Origin: Arthrobacter sp. B1805
GTDB taxonomy: Bacteria; Actinomycetota; Actinomycetes; Actinomycetales; Micrococcaceae
Assembly: GCF_002929745.1 (NCBI RefSeq)
Contig: NZ_PJIQ01000009.1
Span: forward strand, 81,332 to 145,331
Length of the DNA: 64,000 nt
Reading direction: 5' to 3'
Shown: one piece after another, positions 17,454-27,416 of the stretch
Layout of the letters: every line of letters begins with the position of its first letter
Numbering within the stretch: the stretch's first letter is position 1
Notes under the pieces: generated by a model
What the model saw: the letters and a program-made list of their open reading frames with translations, nothing else
Databases searched by the model: none
What the model was told of the DNA's origin: nothing
Translations under genes and position numbers: made by a program

Positions 17454-18361
17454 CCCTCCCGGTCGTCGCGGTGGTCGGGCCGACCGGATCCGGCAAATCC
17501 GACCTCGGGGTCGCTCTCGCGCAACGGCTCGATGGAGAGGTGATCAATGCCGACGCCCTCCAGTTCTACCGCGGCATGGACATCGGGACCGCGAAGCTGC
17601 CGCACGAGGACCGGCGGGGAGTGGAGCACCATCTGCTGGACGTCCTGGACATCACGGAGGAAGTTAGCGTCGCCGCGTACCAGACGGATGCCCGCCGGAC
17701 AATCGACGGCATCCGGCGTCGTGGGCGCGTACCCATCCTTGTCGGGGGATCAGGCCTCTATGTGCGCGCGGCCCTCGACCGGCTGGACTTCCCGCCCACG
17801 AATCCGGTGGTCCGGGCCAAGCTGGAAGCGGAACTCGACTCGGAGGGCAGCGCACGCTTCCGTGAGCGACTGCGCGCTGTCGATCCACCGTCGGCCGAAC
17901 GGATCGACGACGACCGCCGGCTCATTCGTGCCCTCGAGGTGTACGAGATCAGCGGTCGAGCCTTCAGTGCATTCATGCCACGCCGCGAGTACCACCAGCC
18001 GAGCGTGCAGATCGGTCTCGATGTGGACCGTGCAGCCCTGCGCGAGAGGTTGGGCGAGCGGGTCCACAGCATGGTGCGGGACGGGCTCCCGGAGGAGGTC
18101 GACCGACTCGCCGCCGCAGGTCTCAGGGACGGACGCACCGCCTCGCGTGCCCTCGGGTATAGCCAGTTCCTGCAGGTCCTCGACGGAGCGATGACGGAAG
18201 CGGAGGCAGTCGAGGACACCATCGCGGCGACCCGACGATTCGCCCGCCGACAGCTCACCTGGTTCCGGGGCGACCCGCGCGTCGGGTGGCTCGATGGGCA
18301 GGCACCCGGGCTGGCCGATCGGGCTGTGGACCTGATCCGCCGTGGCGGGGACCTATCCTAG
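17450..18361 (+). CDS. miaA: tRNA dimethylallyltransferase MiaA
   Basis: Transfers the dimethylallyl group to A37 of tRNA, making the substrate for MiaB encoded just upstream. The 303-residue protein has a P-loop [10 protein letters not shown] at residues 9-18, [17 protein letters not shown] with the catalytic Asp and Thr, and [11 protein letters not shown]. It starts with TTG in a TTGA overlap with the miaB stop, preceded by a GGGGGAG ribosome-binding site, so translation is coupled. Confidence 0.95.
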   Translation: MTLPVVAVVGPTGSGKSDLGVALAQRLDGEVINADALQFYRGMDIGTAKLPHEDRRGVEHHLLDVLDITEEVSVAAYQTDARRTIDGIRRRGRVPILVGGSGLYVRAALDRLDFPPTNPVVRAKLEAELDSEGSARFRERLRAVDPPSAERIDDDRRLIRALEVYEISGRAFSAFMPRREYHQPSVQIGLDVDRAALRERLGERVHSMVRDGLPEEVDRLAAAGLRDGRTASRALGYSQFLQVLDGAMTEAEAVEDTIAATRRFARRQLTWFRGDPRVGWLDGQAPGLADRAVDLIRRGGDLS

Positions 18362-18365
18362 GACC

Positions 18366-19313
18366 GTGACCGACTTCCTCGCCGACACCGCCGCTCAGCA
18401 GCACCCCACCCTGTCCTTCACCAAGGGGCATGGCACGGGGAATGACTTCATCCTGACCTTGGATCCGGACGGCTCCACGCCCACTGACGCCGACTTCGTC
18501 GCAGCCTTGTGCGATCGCCACCTCGGTATCGGCGCCGACGGGTACATCCGCGCGGTGCGCTCATCGGCGTTGCCCGAGGGTCGCGCGCTCCTGCAGACCG
18601 AGCCGGACGCGGAGTGGTTCATGGACTACCGCAACGGGGACGGCTCCGTGTCGGAGATGTGCGGGAACGGCGTCCGGGTCTTCGCCCACTTCCTCCTCGC
18701 AAAGGCCGTCGCTGAACTGCCCGATGGAGGCCAGCTCGCCATCGGCACCCGCGGCGGCGTCAAGCGGGTGACGCGGTCGGGCGGCGGATATGCCGTGGAC
18801 ATGGGCCCCTGGGAGTTCATCTTCCCCGATGCTGCGGTGGCACGCGGCATGGACTCGCTCGTCGACATCCACGGGCTCGACGTCGACCGCCCTGCACTGT
18901 CGATCAGCATGGGCAATCCACACACCGTGGTGGCCCTCGCCGAGCGGGCCGAACTCGACCGGACCGAGCTGCACACCGCACCGATCGTCCAGCCTGTTCC
19001 GCCCGAGGGCACCAATGTCGAACTCGTGGTGCCGTCGGATCCGTTGGTGGGGGACGACGGCGTCGGTCGCCTCACCATGCGCGTCCACGAGCGGGGGGTC
19101 GGAGAAACGCAGTCCTGCGGTACCGGAGCATGCGCCGCCGCTGCAGCGACGCGGTACTGGGCCGGCCCTCACGCGCCCTTGCAGTGGCTCGTGACGGTTC
19201 CCGGTGGGGTGGTGGGCGTGACGTTCTTCGACGGCCCGGAGGGCCGCGAGCACGTGCAGCTCAGCGGTCCGGCTGTACTGGTCGCGGACGGAGTGCTGCT
19301 GCCGGTCCCCTGA
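18366..19313 (+). CDS. dapF: Diaminopimelate epimerase DapF
   Basis: Converts LL- to meso-diaminopimelate with two cysteines and no cofactor. The catalytic Cys motifs [10 protein letters not shown] (near residue 97) and [10 protein letters not shown] (near 250) are both intact, as is KGHGTGNDF near the N-terminus. The product has 315 residues. The GTG at 18366 lies 6 bases after TATCCT and lacks a Shine-Dalgarno, consistent with a leaderless transcript starting inside the end of miaA. It is convergent with the methyltransferase gene across 25 bases. Confidence 0.95.
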   Translation: MTDFLADTAAQQHPTLSFTKGHGTGNDFILTLDPDGSTPTDADFVAALCDRHLGIGADGYIRAVRSSALPEGRALLQTEPDAEWFMDYRNGDGSVSEMCGNGVRVFAHFLLAKAVAELPDGGQLAIGTRGGVKRVTRSGGGYAVDMGPWEFIFPDAAVARGMDSLVDIHGLDVDRPALSISMGNPHTVVALAERAELDRTELHTAPIVQPVPPEGTNVELVVPSDPLVGDDGVGRLTMRVHERGVGETQSCGTGACAAAAATRYWAGPHAPLQWLVTVPGGVVGVTFFDGPEGREHVQLSGPAVLVADGVLLPVP

Positions 19314-19338
19314 CGGGACATGGCAGATTCGAGCACTA

Positions 19339-19947
19339 CTAAGCGGCGCGGTGTACGTCCAGGATGCGGAACGACTTCGAGGTGTCCGCACGCCTGACAC
19401 GGAAACCCTCGGGTAGCTCCTCGGCGAGCCAGCGCTGCAGCGAGTCCGCGCCGAGGTTCTTCTGCACGACGAGCCACGCGTGCCCGCCTGGTGCGAGGCG
19501 TGGCAGCCAGCGAAGCAGCAGCGCGTGCAGCTCCTGCTTACCGATCCTGATCGGCGGGTTGGACCAGATGGTGTCGAACTCCAGTGCCGTATCGACGTCG
19601 TCGGGCGTGCTGGCCACGACGTTCGCCAGCCCCAGACGGTGCGCGTTTTCTGTCGTGAGGGCGATGCATCGCTCATTCACGTCGACGGCGTGAACCTCCG
19701 CCTGGGGCGCTTTCAGCGCCATGGTCAGGGCGATGGGGCCCCAGCCGCACCCGATATCGAGCAGGCGCCGGCCTTCGGGATCCGGCACCGTATCCAGCAG
19801 GATCGCGGTCCCCTTGTCCACGCCGTCCGGGCTGAAGAGGCCCGACGACGTGACGAGCTCGCGACGCGCGCCTGCCAGCACGACGGAAAGAGGACGGCGC
19901 GTGTCAGGTCCTGACGGCTGCGCGCTGAAATAGTGCTGTGACTCCAT
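19339..19947 (-). CDS. RsmC-like class I SAM methyltransferase
   Basis: A 202-residue methyltransferase of the MTS family that includes RsmC/RsmD-type 16S rRNA guanine-N2 methyltransferases. SAM-binding motif I is LLDIGCGWGPIAL near residue 62 and the catalytic SNPPIR motif (NPPY type) is near 129. The FSPDGVDKGTAILLD segment before motif I is typical of the RsmC C-terminal half; the protein lacks the second pseudo-domain of enterobacterial RsmC. The RNA target is inferred. The start has TAGGCT 7 bases upstream, a leaderless pattern, and is divergent from hflX. Confidence 0.82.
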   Translation of the reverse strand: MESQHYFSAQPSGPDTRRPLSVVLAGARRELVTSSGLFSPDGVDKGTAILLDTVPDPEGRRLLDIGCGWGPIALTMALKAPQAEVHAVDVNERCIALTTENAHRLGLANVVASTPDDVDTALEFDTIWSNPPIRIGKQELHALLLRWLPRLAPGGHAWLVVQKNLGADSLQRWLAEELPEGFRVRRADTSKSFRILDVHRAA

Positions 19948-20069
19948 GACCGAAAGCCTAGTGGCACGCCTGCGCGAAGCATGTGCCGGGCCATTTCGCG
20001 CTGGGAGAATGCGGTGGTCCCCATTGCGCGGACGGCCTTAGAATTGATGCACATCCATCTAGGGAGACT

Positions 20070-21656
20070 ATGACCACGAATAACGGACATCCCACCGGAG
20101 CCGACATGGGCCCGGAGGAGATCCAAGCCGTCATCAACAGGATCCTCGCCAGCGACGAAGCTGCCGTGGCGAAGGAGAAGGACGGAACACGAAGGCCCGA
20201 CGAGACACAGGCTGCACCGATCGACAGGACCTGGCGTTCGCGGGCCCTCGCACTGTCGGGCGATGACCAGCAGTCGGCGGCCGACGGCGACCAGCAGGAA
20301 CTCGCAGAGCGCCGTGCGCTACGTCGCGTGGCGGGCCTGTCGACCGAGCTCGAGGACGTCACCGAGGTCGAGTACCGGCAGTTGAGGCTGGAGCGGGTCG
20401 TCCTCGCTGGTCTCTGGAGCGAAGGTACCGCCCAGGATGCCGAGAACTCGCTGCAGGAGCTGGCCGCACTCGCCGAGACGGCAGGTTCGGAGGTACTTGA
20501 CGGCATGGTGCAGCGACGCCTCAAGCCGGATCCGGGTACGTTCCTCGGCTCCGGCAAGGCCCAGGAGTTGAAGGAGGTCGTCCACGCCACCGGTGCTGAC
20601 ACCGTGATCGTCGACAGCGAGCTGTCACCGTCGCAGCGTCGTGGTCTCGAGGACATCGTCAAGGTCAAGGTCATCGACCGTACGGCGCTGATCCTGGATA
20701 TCTTCGCGCAGCACGCCAAGAGCCGTGAGGGCAAGGCCCAGGTCGAACTCGCGCAACTCGAGTACCTGCTGCCGCGCCTCCGCGGCTGGGGCGAGTCGAT
20801 GTCACGCCAGGCCGGCGGTCAGGTGGGTAGCGCGAGCGCCGGTATGGGGTCGCGCGGCCCGGGTGAGACGAAAATCGAGCTCGACCGTCGGAAGATCCGT
20901 ACGCGCATGGCCAAGCTGCGGCGTGAGATCGCGGAGATGAAGCCGGCGCGTGAGACCAAGCGCTCCAACCGGCGTCGCAACCAGGTACCTTCGGTCGCGA
21001 TCGCGGGTTACACGAACGCCGGCAAGTCATCGCTGCTCAACCGGCTGACCGATGCCGGCGTCCTGGTCGAGAACGCGCTATTCGCGACGCTGGATCCGAC
21101 GATCCGCAAGGCGGAGACACCGGATGGGATCGGCTATACGCTGGCCGACACCGTCGGTTTCGTCCGATCGCTTCCTACCCAGTTGGTCGAGGCCTTCCGC
21201 TCGACGCTCGAGGAGGTTGCCGACGCGGACCTGATCCTCCATGTCGTTGATGCGTCCCACCCCGATCCCGAGGGGCAGATCGCCGCCGTGCGGGCAGTTC
21301 TGACCGAGGTCGATGCGCGCAAGGTGCCCGAGATCATCGTGCTGAACAAGGCGGACGCCGCCGACCCGTTCGTCATCGAGCGGCTGCGCCAGCGCGAACC
21401 GCGTTCCGTCGTCGTCTCCGCGCGTACCGGAGCCGGCCTGACCGAGCTCCGGCAACTGATCAGCACGAACATCCCGCGACCGGGCGTCAAGCTGGACCTC
21501 ATCGTGCCCTACGCACACGGTGAGATCGTGAGCCGCCTGCACGAGGAGGACGTGGAAATCCTCGGCCTGGAGCATGTGGACGAGGGAACCCGCCTCGAGG
21601 TGATGGTCCGCGAGGGCCTGGCAGCGGAGCTGGAGCCGTACGTCCGGCATGAGTGA
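20070..21656 (+). CDS. hflX: GTPase HflX
   Basis: Ribosome-associated GTPase that splits or rescues stalled 70S ribosomes under stress. The 528-residue protein has an N-terminal HflX domain (about 110-300, including GRGSGETK-like GSRGPGETKIELDRR) and a G domain with Walker A GYTNAGKSSL near 312, DTVGFVR and NKAD. The first 100 residues are a charged extension seen in other actinobacterial HflX. The ATG follows AGGGAG at good spacing. Its end overlaps the helicase gene by eight bases. Confidence 0.95.
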   Translation: MTTNNGHPTGADMGPEEIQAVINRILASDEAAVAKEKDGTRRPDETQAAPIDRTWRSRALALSGDDQQSAADGDQQELAERRALRRVAGLSTELEDVTEVEYRQLRLERVVLAGLWSEGTAQDAENSLQELAALAETAGSEVLDGMVQRRLKPDPGTFLGSGKAQELKEVVHATGADTVIVDSELSPSQRRGLEDIVKVKVIDRTALILDIFAQHAKSREGKAQVELAQLEYLLPRLRGWGESMSRQAGGQVGSASAGMGSRGPGETKIELDRRKIRTRMAKLRREIAEMKPARETKRSNRRRNQVPSVAIAGYTNAGKSSLLNRLTDAGVLVENALFATLDPTIRKAETPDGIGYTLADTVGFVRSLPTQLVEAFRSTLEEVADADLILHVVDASHPDPEGQIAAVRAVLTEVDARKVPEIIVLNKADAADPFVIERLRQREPRSVVVSARTGAGLTELRQLISTNIPRPGVKLDLIVPYAHGEIVSRLHEEDVEILGLEHVDEGTRLEVMVREGLAAELEPYVRHE

Positions 21657-23736
21657 CAGCGCGCGCTCCGGTGCCGCGCCCGCGGCACCGGAGGCGGTGC
21701 GTCATTCCGCCGAGACCCGGCAGGCGCTCGAACTGCTCGATGCAGCGGTCGGTGCGATGGGCGGGGAAATGCGCGCCGGCCAGCATGAGATGGTGCGGCA
21801 GGTCAGTGAAGCCATCCGCTCGGGTGATCACCTGCTCGTCCAGGCCGGCACCGGCACAGGCAAGTCGCTCGCGTACCTCGTCCCGCTGATCGCGCATGCC
21901 ATGGAGAGCGACAGGCCATCGGTCGTCTCGACCGCGACACTCGCGCTGCAGGCCCAGATCGTCGGACGGGACCTCCCGCGCCTGCTCGACGCCGTGCGGC
22001 CCGCCCTCGCGCGCCCGGTCGACGTCGCACTGCTGAAGGGACGCTCGAACTACGTGTGCGTCCACAAGACCGGAGGTGGCTTCCCCGAGGAGGACGCGCC
22101 CGACGCACTCTTCAGCCTGGGCGAGGACGCAACGCCCCATCCCTCTCCGGCCTCGTCGACGGGAGTCGGAGGGCCTGCATCTGCGCTGGGCCGGGACGTG
22201 GTCCGCTTGCGGGAGTGGGCGGACGAGACGACGACGGGGGACCGTGACGACCTCGTGCCCGGTGTGAGCGACCGCGCGTGGCGCCAGGTCTCCGTGTCGA
22301 GCATGGAGTGCCTCGGCGCTGCCCGCTGTCCTGTGGCCCAGGAGTGCTTCAGTGAGAAGGCACGGGCAGCCGCCGCGGACGCGGACATCATCATCACCAA
22401 TCACGCGATGCTCGCCATCAGCGCCTTCGAGGGTCTCGCCGTCCTGCCCGAGTACGACGTCGTCGTCATCGATGAGGCGCACGAACTCCACGACCGTGTC
22501 ACGGGTGCCGTGTCGGGGCAACTGTCGGCTTCCATGGTCGCTGCCGCCGCCACCGCTCTGCGCCGCCACGCCTCCATCACCACCGGTGCCCTCGACACGG
22601 CTGCCGCCGCGTTCGAGGCCGCGTCCGAGTCGGTGCCGTCCGGACTGCTGGCCGGAGGTCTGCCGGACGACCTCGAGCAGGCCCTGGCGCAGGTGCGTGA
22701 TGCCGCCCGTGCAGCGCTCTCGGACACGAAGACCGACAGCAAGTCCGAGGCCGACGCCGACGGTGGCCGGCAAGTCGCCCGCTCCCGCGTGACACTCGTC
22801 TTCGACCTCGCGGAGCGGATCCTCGCTGCCGGCGACCTCAACGAAGTGGTCTGGGCATCGCGTGCCAGCGCGTTCACGCCGGGGTCCGGCTACGCCCAAC
22901 CGGACGAGAGCGCGACGGCGACCCTGAACGTCGCCCCGCTATCCGTCGCAGCGCGGCTGCGGGAGGGATTGTTCGAGGACCACACCGTGATCCTCACGTC
23001 GGCGACACTCGCGATCGGGTCGGAGTTCGGTCCTGTGGCCGGGTCGCTCGGTCTCAGCGGCGCCGGGGCGCCTGCCTGGACGGGGGTCGACGTCGGCAGC
23101 CCGTTCGACTACCCGCGGCAGGGCGTCCTCTACGTGGCGAAGGATCTTCCGAAACCCGAACGGGGGACGTCGGAGGCCCAGCTGGAGGAGCTGCTGACAC
23201 TGGTGAAGGCGTCGCGCGGGGGAGCACTGGGCCTGTTCTCCTCGAAGCGCGCGGCGGAGGAGGCCGCAGAGGCACTGCGCCCCAAGGTCGATTTCGAGAT
23301 CCTGTGCCAGGGGGAGTCATCCCTCAGCGCCCTGGTGACGCAGTTCGCCGACGAACCGGACACGTGCCTGTTCGGGACGATGTCCCTGTGGCAGGGAGTC
23401 GATGTGCCCGGCTCGTCCTGCCGGCTCGTGATCATCGATCGCATCCCCTTCCCGCGCCCGGACGATCCGCTCATGACAGCCCGCACCCGGGCTGTCGCCC
23501 GAAGCGGCGGCAACGGCTTCATGAGCGTCTCCGCCACGCATGCGGCGGTACGGCTCGCGCAGGGCGCGGGGCGCCTCATCCGGGCAACCGGGGACAAGGG
23601 CGTCGTCGCCGTGCTGGACAGCCGCCTCGCCACCGCCAGGTACGGCGGTTTCCTCCGCGCTGCCCTGCCGCCCTTCTGGGCGACGACGGACAGGGCCACG
23701 GTCACCGGGATCCTCGAGCGGCTCTCGGCCCGCTGA
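21649..23736 (+). CDS. dinG: DinG/XPD-family ATP-dependent DNA helicase
   Basis: A 695-residue superfamily 2 helicase. Walker A is AGTGTGKSLAY near residue 64, the DEAH box (VVIDEAHELHD) near 274, and C-terminal helicase motifs include SLWQGVDVPG and AQGAGRLIR. Four cysteines (in SNYVC, MEC, ARC and QEC, between about residues 132 and 233) occupy the place of the XPD/DinG iron-sulfur cluster, with a low-complexity insert between the first two. It is probably co-translated with hflX. Its position next to lexA suggests a repair role, but no SOS box is visible before it. Confidence 0.88.
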   Translation: MSDSARSGAAPAAPEAVRHSAETRQALELLDAAVGAMGGEMRAGQHEMVRQVSEAIRSGDHLLVQAGTGTGKSLAYLVPLIAHAMESDRPSVVSTATLALQAQIVGRDLPRLLDAVRPALARPVDVALLKGRSNYVCVHKTGGGFPEEDAPDALFSLGEDATPHPSPASSTGVGGPASALGRDVVRLREWADETTTGDRDDLVPGVSDRAWRQVSVSSMECLGAARCPVAQECFSEKARAAAADADIIITNHAMLAISAFEGLAVLPEYDVVVIDEAHELHDRVTGAVSGQLSASMVAAAATALRRHASITTGALDTAAAAFEAASESVPSGLLAGGLPDDLEQALAQVRDAARAALSDTKTDSKSEADADGGRQVARSRVTLVFDLAERILAAGDLNEVVWASRASAFTPGSGYAQPDESATATLNVAPLSVAARLREGLFEDHTVILTSATLAIGSEFGPVAGSLGLSGAGAPAWTGVDVGSPFDYPRQGVLYVAKDLPKPERGTSEAQLEELLTLVKASRGGALGLFSSKRAAEEAAEALRPKVDFEILCQGESSLSALVTQFADEPDTCLFGTMSLWQGVDVPGSSCRLVIIDRIPFPRPDDPLMTARTRAVARSGGNGFMSVSATHAAVRLAQGAGRLIRATGDKGVVAVLDSRLATARYGGFLRAALPPFWATTDRATVTGILERLSAR

Positions 23737-23856
23737 CGCCGGAGCCACTGGCCTCCCGGTTGCGGCAGCCGGATGCAGAACGGCCGGCGCGCAGGAAGGC
23801 GCTGCAGCCGTATCGACCACGGCGGAGGGCGTAAGGGCAGGTGCTTCTCCTGCGTC

Positions 23857-24636
23857 CTACAACGCGCGCATCACCGAGACGACCTTGCCCATGATGCTCG
23901 CATGGTCGCCCAGAATGGGCTCGTAGCGGGTGTTCTGGGGCAGGAGCCAGGTGTGGCCGTCCCGCTGGCGGAAGGTCTTCACCGTGGCCTCGTCGTCGAG
24001 CAGGGCCGCGACGATATCGCCGTTCTGTGCGCTCTGCTGCCTGCGCACGACAACCCAGTCGCCGTCACAGATGGCGGCATCGACCATGGAATCGCCGGAG
24101 ACCTTCAGCATGAAGAGGTCGCCGTGGCCCACCAGTTGGCGAGGCAGGGGCATGACGTCCTCGACGACCTGCTCGGCGAGGATGGGCCCGCCGGCCGCGA
24201 TGCGGCCCACGAGTGGAACCATCGCGGTGTCGACGGCGACGTGGCGATCCGCCGCCGCCTTCTCGCCTGCCGTCGAGCCCTCTGCGTCCGACGATGTCTC
24301 GTCGGCAAGTGTCAAAGGCAACAGCACCTCCATTGCTCGCGGCCGCTTCGGGTCACGCCGCAGGTAACCGAGGCGCTCGAGCTGTGACAACTGGTGGGTC
24401 ACGCTCGACAGGCTGGCGAGGCCGACGGTGTCGCCGATCTCCCGCATCGAGGGCGGATAACCGTTGTCCGCGATCGAACGCTGGATGGTTTCGAGGATCG
24501 TCAGCTGGCGAGCGGACAGCCCTTTGGACACGGCGCGCCCGCGCGGGCGACCGCGGCCCGCCGAGATGGGCGTGGGGTCGGCCGGAATGTCGGCGGTGTT
24601 CGATTTCGTCCGGTCGGCCGGTGTTGCTTCCGCCAC
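23857..24636 (-). CDS. lexA: SOS repressor LexA
   Basis: Represses DNA-damage genes until RecA promotes its self-cleavage. The winged helix ([20 protein letters not shown], then [20 protein letters not shown]) is followed by a linker, the cleavage site in [11 protein letters not shown], the catalytic Ser in VSGDSMVD and the Lys in DEATVKTF. The GTG at 24636 follows AAAGG at good spacing and gives 259 residues; another GTG at 24687 has no ribosome-binding site. Two SOS boxes lie in the intergenic region shared with the divergent LysM gene, so autoregulation is likely. Confidence 0.95.
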   Translation of the reverse strand: MAEATPADRTKSNTADIPADPTPISAGRGRPRGRAVSKGLSARQLTILETIQRSIADNGYPPSMREIGDTVGLASLSSVTHQLSQLERLGYLRRDPKRPRAMEVLLPLTLADETSSDAEGSTAGEKAAADRHVAVDTAMVPLVGRIAAGGPILAEQVVEDVMPLPRQLVGHGDLFMLKVSGDSMVDAAICDGDWVVVRRQQSAQNGDIVAALLDDEATVKTFRQRDGHTWLLPQNTRYEPILGDHASIMGKVVSVMRAL

Positions 24637-24824
24637 TGTTGAGCCTTTCGCCTGGGACTGCGCATCCCGTCGTACCCGCCGCGCCACTGCCGATGAAAAC
24701 GGAAGCCGGTTCTGTCAGAGGCGGGTGGTTGTCTGAGGTACATCACCGGTGGAGAGGCGCCTCACGAGCCCAGTCCTCCGGTGGTGTTCCGTGCTCTTCA
24801 CGCTAGGACACGCGGAGGCAGTTA

Positions 24825-24840
24825 TCAAACATATGTTCGA
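24825..24840 (-). promoter_or_regulatory. SOS box 1 in the lexA/LysM intergenic region
   Basis: TCAAACATATGTTCGA matches TCGAAC-N4-GTTCGA at eleven of twelve positions. It lies about 190 bases upstream of the lexA start codon and 118 bases upstream of the LysM gene. Confidence 0.85.
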
Positions 24841-24892
24841 GCGAGTCTCGACAACGGTCGTTTGTGAGTGCTAGAAATAGGCAGGGCAGAAT

Positions 24893-24908
24893 TAGAACGT
24901 GTGTTCGA
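24893..24908 (+). promoter_or_regulatory. SOS box 2, proximal to the LysM gene
   Basis: TAGAACGTGTGTTCGA matches the LexA consensus at eleven of twelve positions and is 49 bases upstream of the LysM gene start, the proper place to control that gene. Confidence 0.85.
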
Positions 24909-24957
24909 TCCGGAGGTTCCTCCGCGACGGATCATTCGAAGGAAAGAAGGATAGGTA

Positions 24958-25464
24958 ATGGCTGAAGCACCAGTACTGCAGGGCAGCACGGGTCTGTGGG
25001 CCCAGACGACCGCTCCGCGGGAGGTCCGCCTCCGGCTCGTCACCGCCTTCGACCAGTCCTCGGGCGGCCACTCCGTCCAGCCAGGGTCCGACCGCCCAGC
25101 AGCGGCGTCGCGGTCCTACCGCACCTCCACGCAGCGGAGTGCACATGGTCCCCTGACCCTGACGAGGCGGGGGCGCCTGCTCCTGGTCGGTCTGCCGATT
25201 GCGCTGGGGGTGGCAGTCCTGATCCTCCTCGGTGCCTTCCTGACATCCCAGGCCCAGGCGGGGGAGTCGGCTCCAGCGTCGACAGCCACGGTGGAGGTGA
25301 ATCTCGCGGCAGGTGAGACGCTGTGGGACCTCGCTGTGCAGTACGCCCCGCACCGGGATCCGCGCGTCGTGGTCGCCGAGATGGTGGAGCTCAACGACCT
25401 GCGCAGTTCCATCGTCCGGGCGGGCCAGAGCATCTCGGTGCCCTCGGAGTCGTCGCAGGGCTGA
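24958..25464 (+). CDS. LysM-domain membrane protein, probable SOS cell-division suppressor
   Basis: A 168-residue protein with a cytoplasmic N-terminus, one membrane helix (about residues 79-100) and an extracytoplasmic LysM-type domain (about 110-162, from VNLAAGETLWDLAVQYAP to GQSISVPS). It is divergent from lexA, has its own SOS box and a strong AAGGAAAGAAGG Shine-Dalgarno. Position, layout and regulation match Rv2719c of Mycobacterium tuberculosis, DivS of corynebacteria and, more distantly, YneA of Bacillus, which delay division during DNA damage. That role is inferred; sequence alone shows only a LysM membrane protein. Confidence 0.85.
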   Translation: MAEAPVLQGSTGLWAQTTAPREVRLRLVTAFDQSSGGHSVQPGSDRPAAASRSYRTSTQRSAHGPLTLTRRGRLLLVGLPIALGVAVLILLGAFLTSQAQAGESAPASTATVEVNLAAGETLWDLAVQYAPHRDPRVVVAEMVELNDLRSSIVRAGQSISVPSESSQG

Positions 25465-25568
25465 ATATCGGCGTACTGCAAACCGGGCGTCGAAGCTTCC
25501 CCGGTCATGAAACGAGCGAGCAGCCTGCGTCATTAGCTGCGGAAGATGCCATCGCTTAAACTCGGGAA

Positions 25569-26675
25569 GTGCCTTCTTCCGTCGACGCCCTAGCAAACCT
25601 CCCCCTCCGCGATGATCTCGTCGGGTTGCACCCGTACGGCGCTCCGCAACTGGACGTCCCCGTCCTGCTCAACGTCAACGAGAACACGCACGGCGTGCCG
25701 GCCGATGTTCATGCCGCCATCGTGGAAGCAGTTGCCGAGGCCACGCGGGGATTGAACCGGTACCCGGACCGTGAATTCACGGAACTCCGCAAGAACCTCG
25801 CGGACTACCTGGGACACGGACTGACGCCCGATCAGTTGTGGGCGGCCAACGGGTCGAACGAAGTCCTCCAGCAGGTCCTCCAGGCCTTCGGTGGACCAGG
25901 GCGCACCGCTATCGGGTTCCCGCCCACGTATTCGATGTACCCGCTCCTGTCCAGTGGAACCGGGACCCGGTATGTCACCGCGGAGCGCGGCGCGGCCTAT
26001 GCGATGACACCAGAGGCCACTGCAGCAGCGGTTCGAGACTCCGAAGCGAACATCGTCTTCCTGTGCTCGCCGAACAATCCGACGGGTACAGCGTTGGATC
26101 TCGATGTCATCGAGGCGGCCTACGACGCCGGCCAGGACGCGCGGGCCATCATCATCGTGGACGAGGCCTACGGCGAGTTCTCGCAGGCGGGGAAGCCGAG
26201 TGCACTGACTCTTCTCCCGGGGCGCCCCCGGCTGCTGGTGTCGCGGACCATGAGCAAGGCGTTCGCGCTGGCCGGTGCGAGGATCGGGTACCTCGCGGCT
26301 GCTCCGGAGGTAGCAGACGCCCTTCGTCTTGTCCGCCTGCCGTACCACCTGTCGGCCATCACCCAGGCGACAGCGAATGCAGCGCTCACCCACGCGGATA
26401 CGCTGCTGTCGAATGTCGAGGCGATCAAGGTCCAGCGTGACCGCATCGTGCGGGAGCTCACGGCCCTCGGACTCTCGCCCGCTCCTTCGGACGCCAACTT
26501 CGTGTTCTTCTCCGGCCTTCACGACCCGCGTCGGATCTGGGAGGGGCTGCTGGACGCCGGTGTTCTCATTCGGGACGTCGGCATCCCGGGCTCCCTCCGG
26601 GTCACCGCGGGAACAGAACAGGAGACCACGGTGTTCCTGACCGCGTTGACCAAGCTGCTCCAGATCGCCCGGTAG
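25569..26675 (+). CDS. hisC: Histidinol-phosphate aminotransferase HisC
   Basis: PLP enzyme that transaminates imidazole-acetol phosphate in histidine synthesis. The 368-residue fold type I aminotransferase has the NENTHGVP start, SPNNPTGT, and SRTMSKAFALAG with Lys230 as Schiff-base lysine. The GTG is preceded by TAAACT and 6 bases and no Shine-Dalgarno, so the his transcript may begin leaderless here. hisD is not upstream; the LysM gene is. Confidence 0.94.
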   Translation: MPSSVDALANLPLRDDLVGLHPYGAPQLDVPVLLNVNENTHGVPADVHAAIVEAVAEATRGLNRYPDREFTELRKNLADYLGHGLTPDQLWAANGSNEVLQQVLQAFGGPGRTAIGFPPTYSMYPLLSSGTGTRYVTAERGAAYAMTPEATAAAVRDSEANIVFLCSPNNPTGTALDLDVIEAAYDAGQDARAIIIVDEAYGEFSQAGKPSALTLLPGRPRLLVSRTMSKAFALAGARIGYLAAAPEVADALRLVRLPYHLSAITQATANAALTHADTLLSNVEAIKVQRDRIVRELTALGLSPAPSDANFVFFSGLHDPRRIWEGLLDAGVLIRDVGIPGSLRVTAGTEQETTVFLTALTKLLQIAR

Positions 26676-26798
26676 GGCTGTCCGGCCGGCTCGTCTCCTA
26701 GACTTGGAGCAGAGGGCGGCCGAGGCCCTAACCAGCCCACCCCGCCCGACGAACGCGTGACCGCGCCTGCTCGACCGGCAGCGCACCGAAGGAATGCA

Positions 26799-27416
26799 AT
26801 GACAGTTGATGCCGCCCGCGGCCGTACGGCCCGCATCGAGCGTGTGACAAGCGAATCCAGTGTCCTCGTCGAACTCGACCTCGACGGTACGGGCGTGTCC
26901 TCGATCGACACCACCGTGCCGTTCTACGACCACATGCTCACCGCCCTGTCGAAGCACTCGCTCATCGACCTGACCATCAGGTCCTCGGGCGACACCCACA
27001 TCGATGTCCACCACACCGTCGAGGACACGGCCATCGCCATCGGCGAGGCCCTCCGGCTCGCGCTGGGCACGAAGGCCGGGATCCGTCGGTTCGGCGAGGC
27101 CACCGTCCCCCTGGACGAGGCTCTGGCGAACGCCGTCGTCGACATCTCCGGACGCCCGTTCCTCGTGCACGGCGGCGAGCCGGCGGGGCAGGAGTACCAC
27201 CTGATAGGGGGTCACTTCACGGGCTCCCTGACGCGTCACGTCTTGGAGGCCCTCGCCCTGCACGCACAGATCTGCCTGCACGTAACCGTCATCGCGGGTC
27301 GGGATCCGCACCACATCGTCGAAGCCCAGTTCAAGGCACTCGCCCGGGCCCTGCGCGCAGCAGTGGAACCGGACCCGAGGGTCGAGGGCATTCCGTCCAC
27401 GAAGGGGGCACTATGA
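26799..27416 (+). CDS. hisB: Imidazoleglycerol-phosphate dehydratase HisB
   Basis: Manganese enzyme that dehydrates imidazoleglycerol phosphate. The 205-residue monofunctional protein has the two metal-binding repeats: FYDHML with DVHHTVED near residue 70, and [10 protein letters not shown] with DPHHIVEA near 170. The ATG at 26799 follows GAAGGA. The 123-base gap after hisC contains TAGACT at 26699, a possible extra -10. The stop overlaps hisH as ATGA. Confidence 0.95.
   Translation: MTVDAARGRTARIERVTSESSVLVELDLDGTGVSSIDTTVPFYDHMLTALSKHSLIDLTIRSSGDTHIDVHHTVEDTAIAIGEALRLALGTKAGIRRFGEATVPLDEALANAVVDISGRPFLVHGGEPAGQEYHLIGGHFTGSLTRHVLEALALHAQICLHVTVIAGRDPHHIVEAQFKALARALRAAVEPDPRVEGIPSTKGAL

Noticed and set aside
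24841..24870. A third SOS box between the two in the lexA region (CGACAACGGTCG)
   Set aside because: Only the outer CGAC/GTCG arms pair; it does not match GAAC-N4-GTTC.
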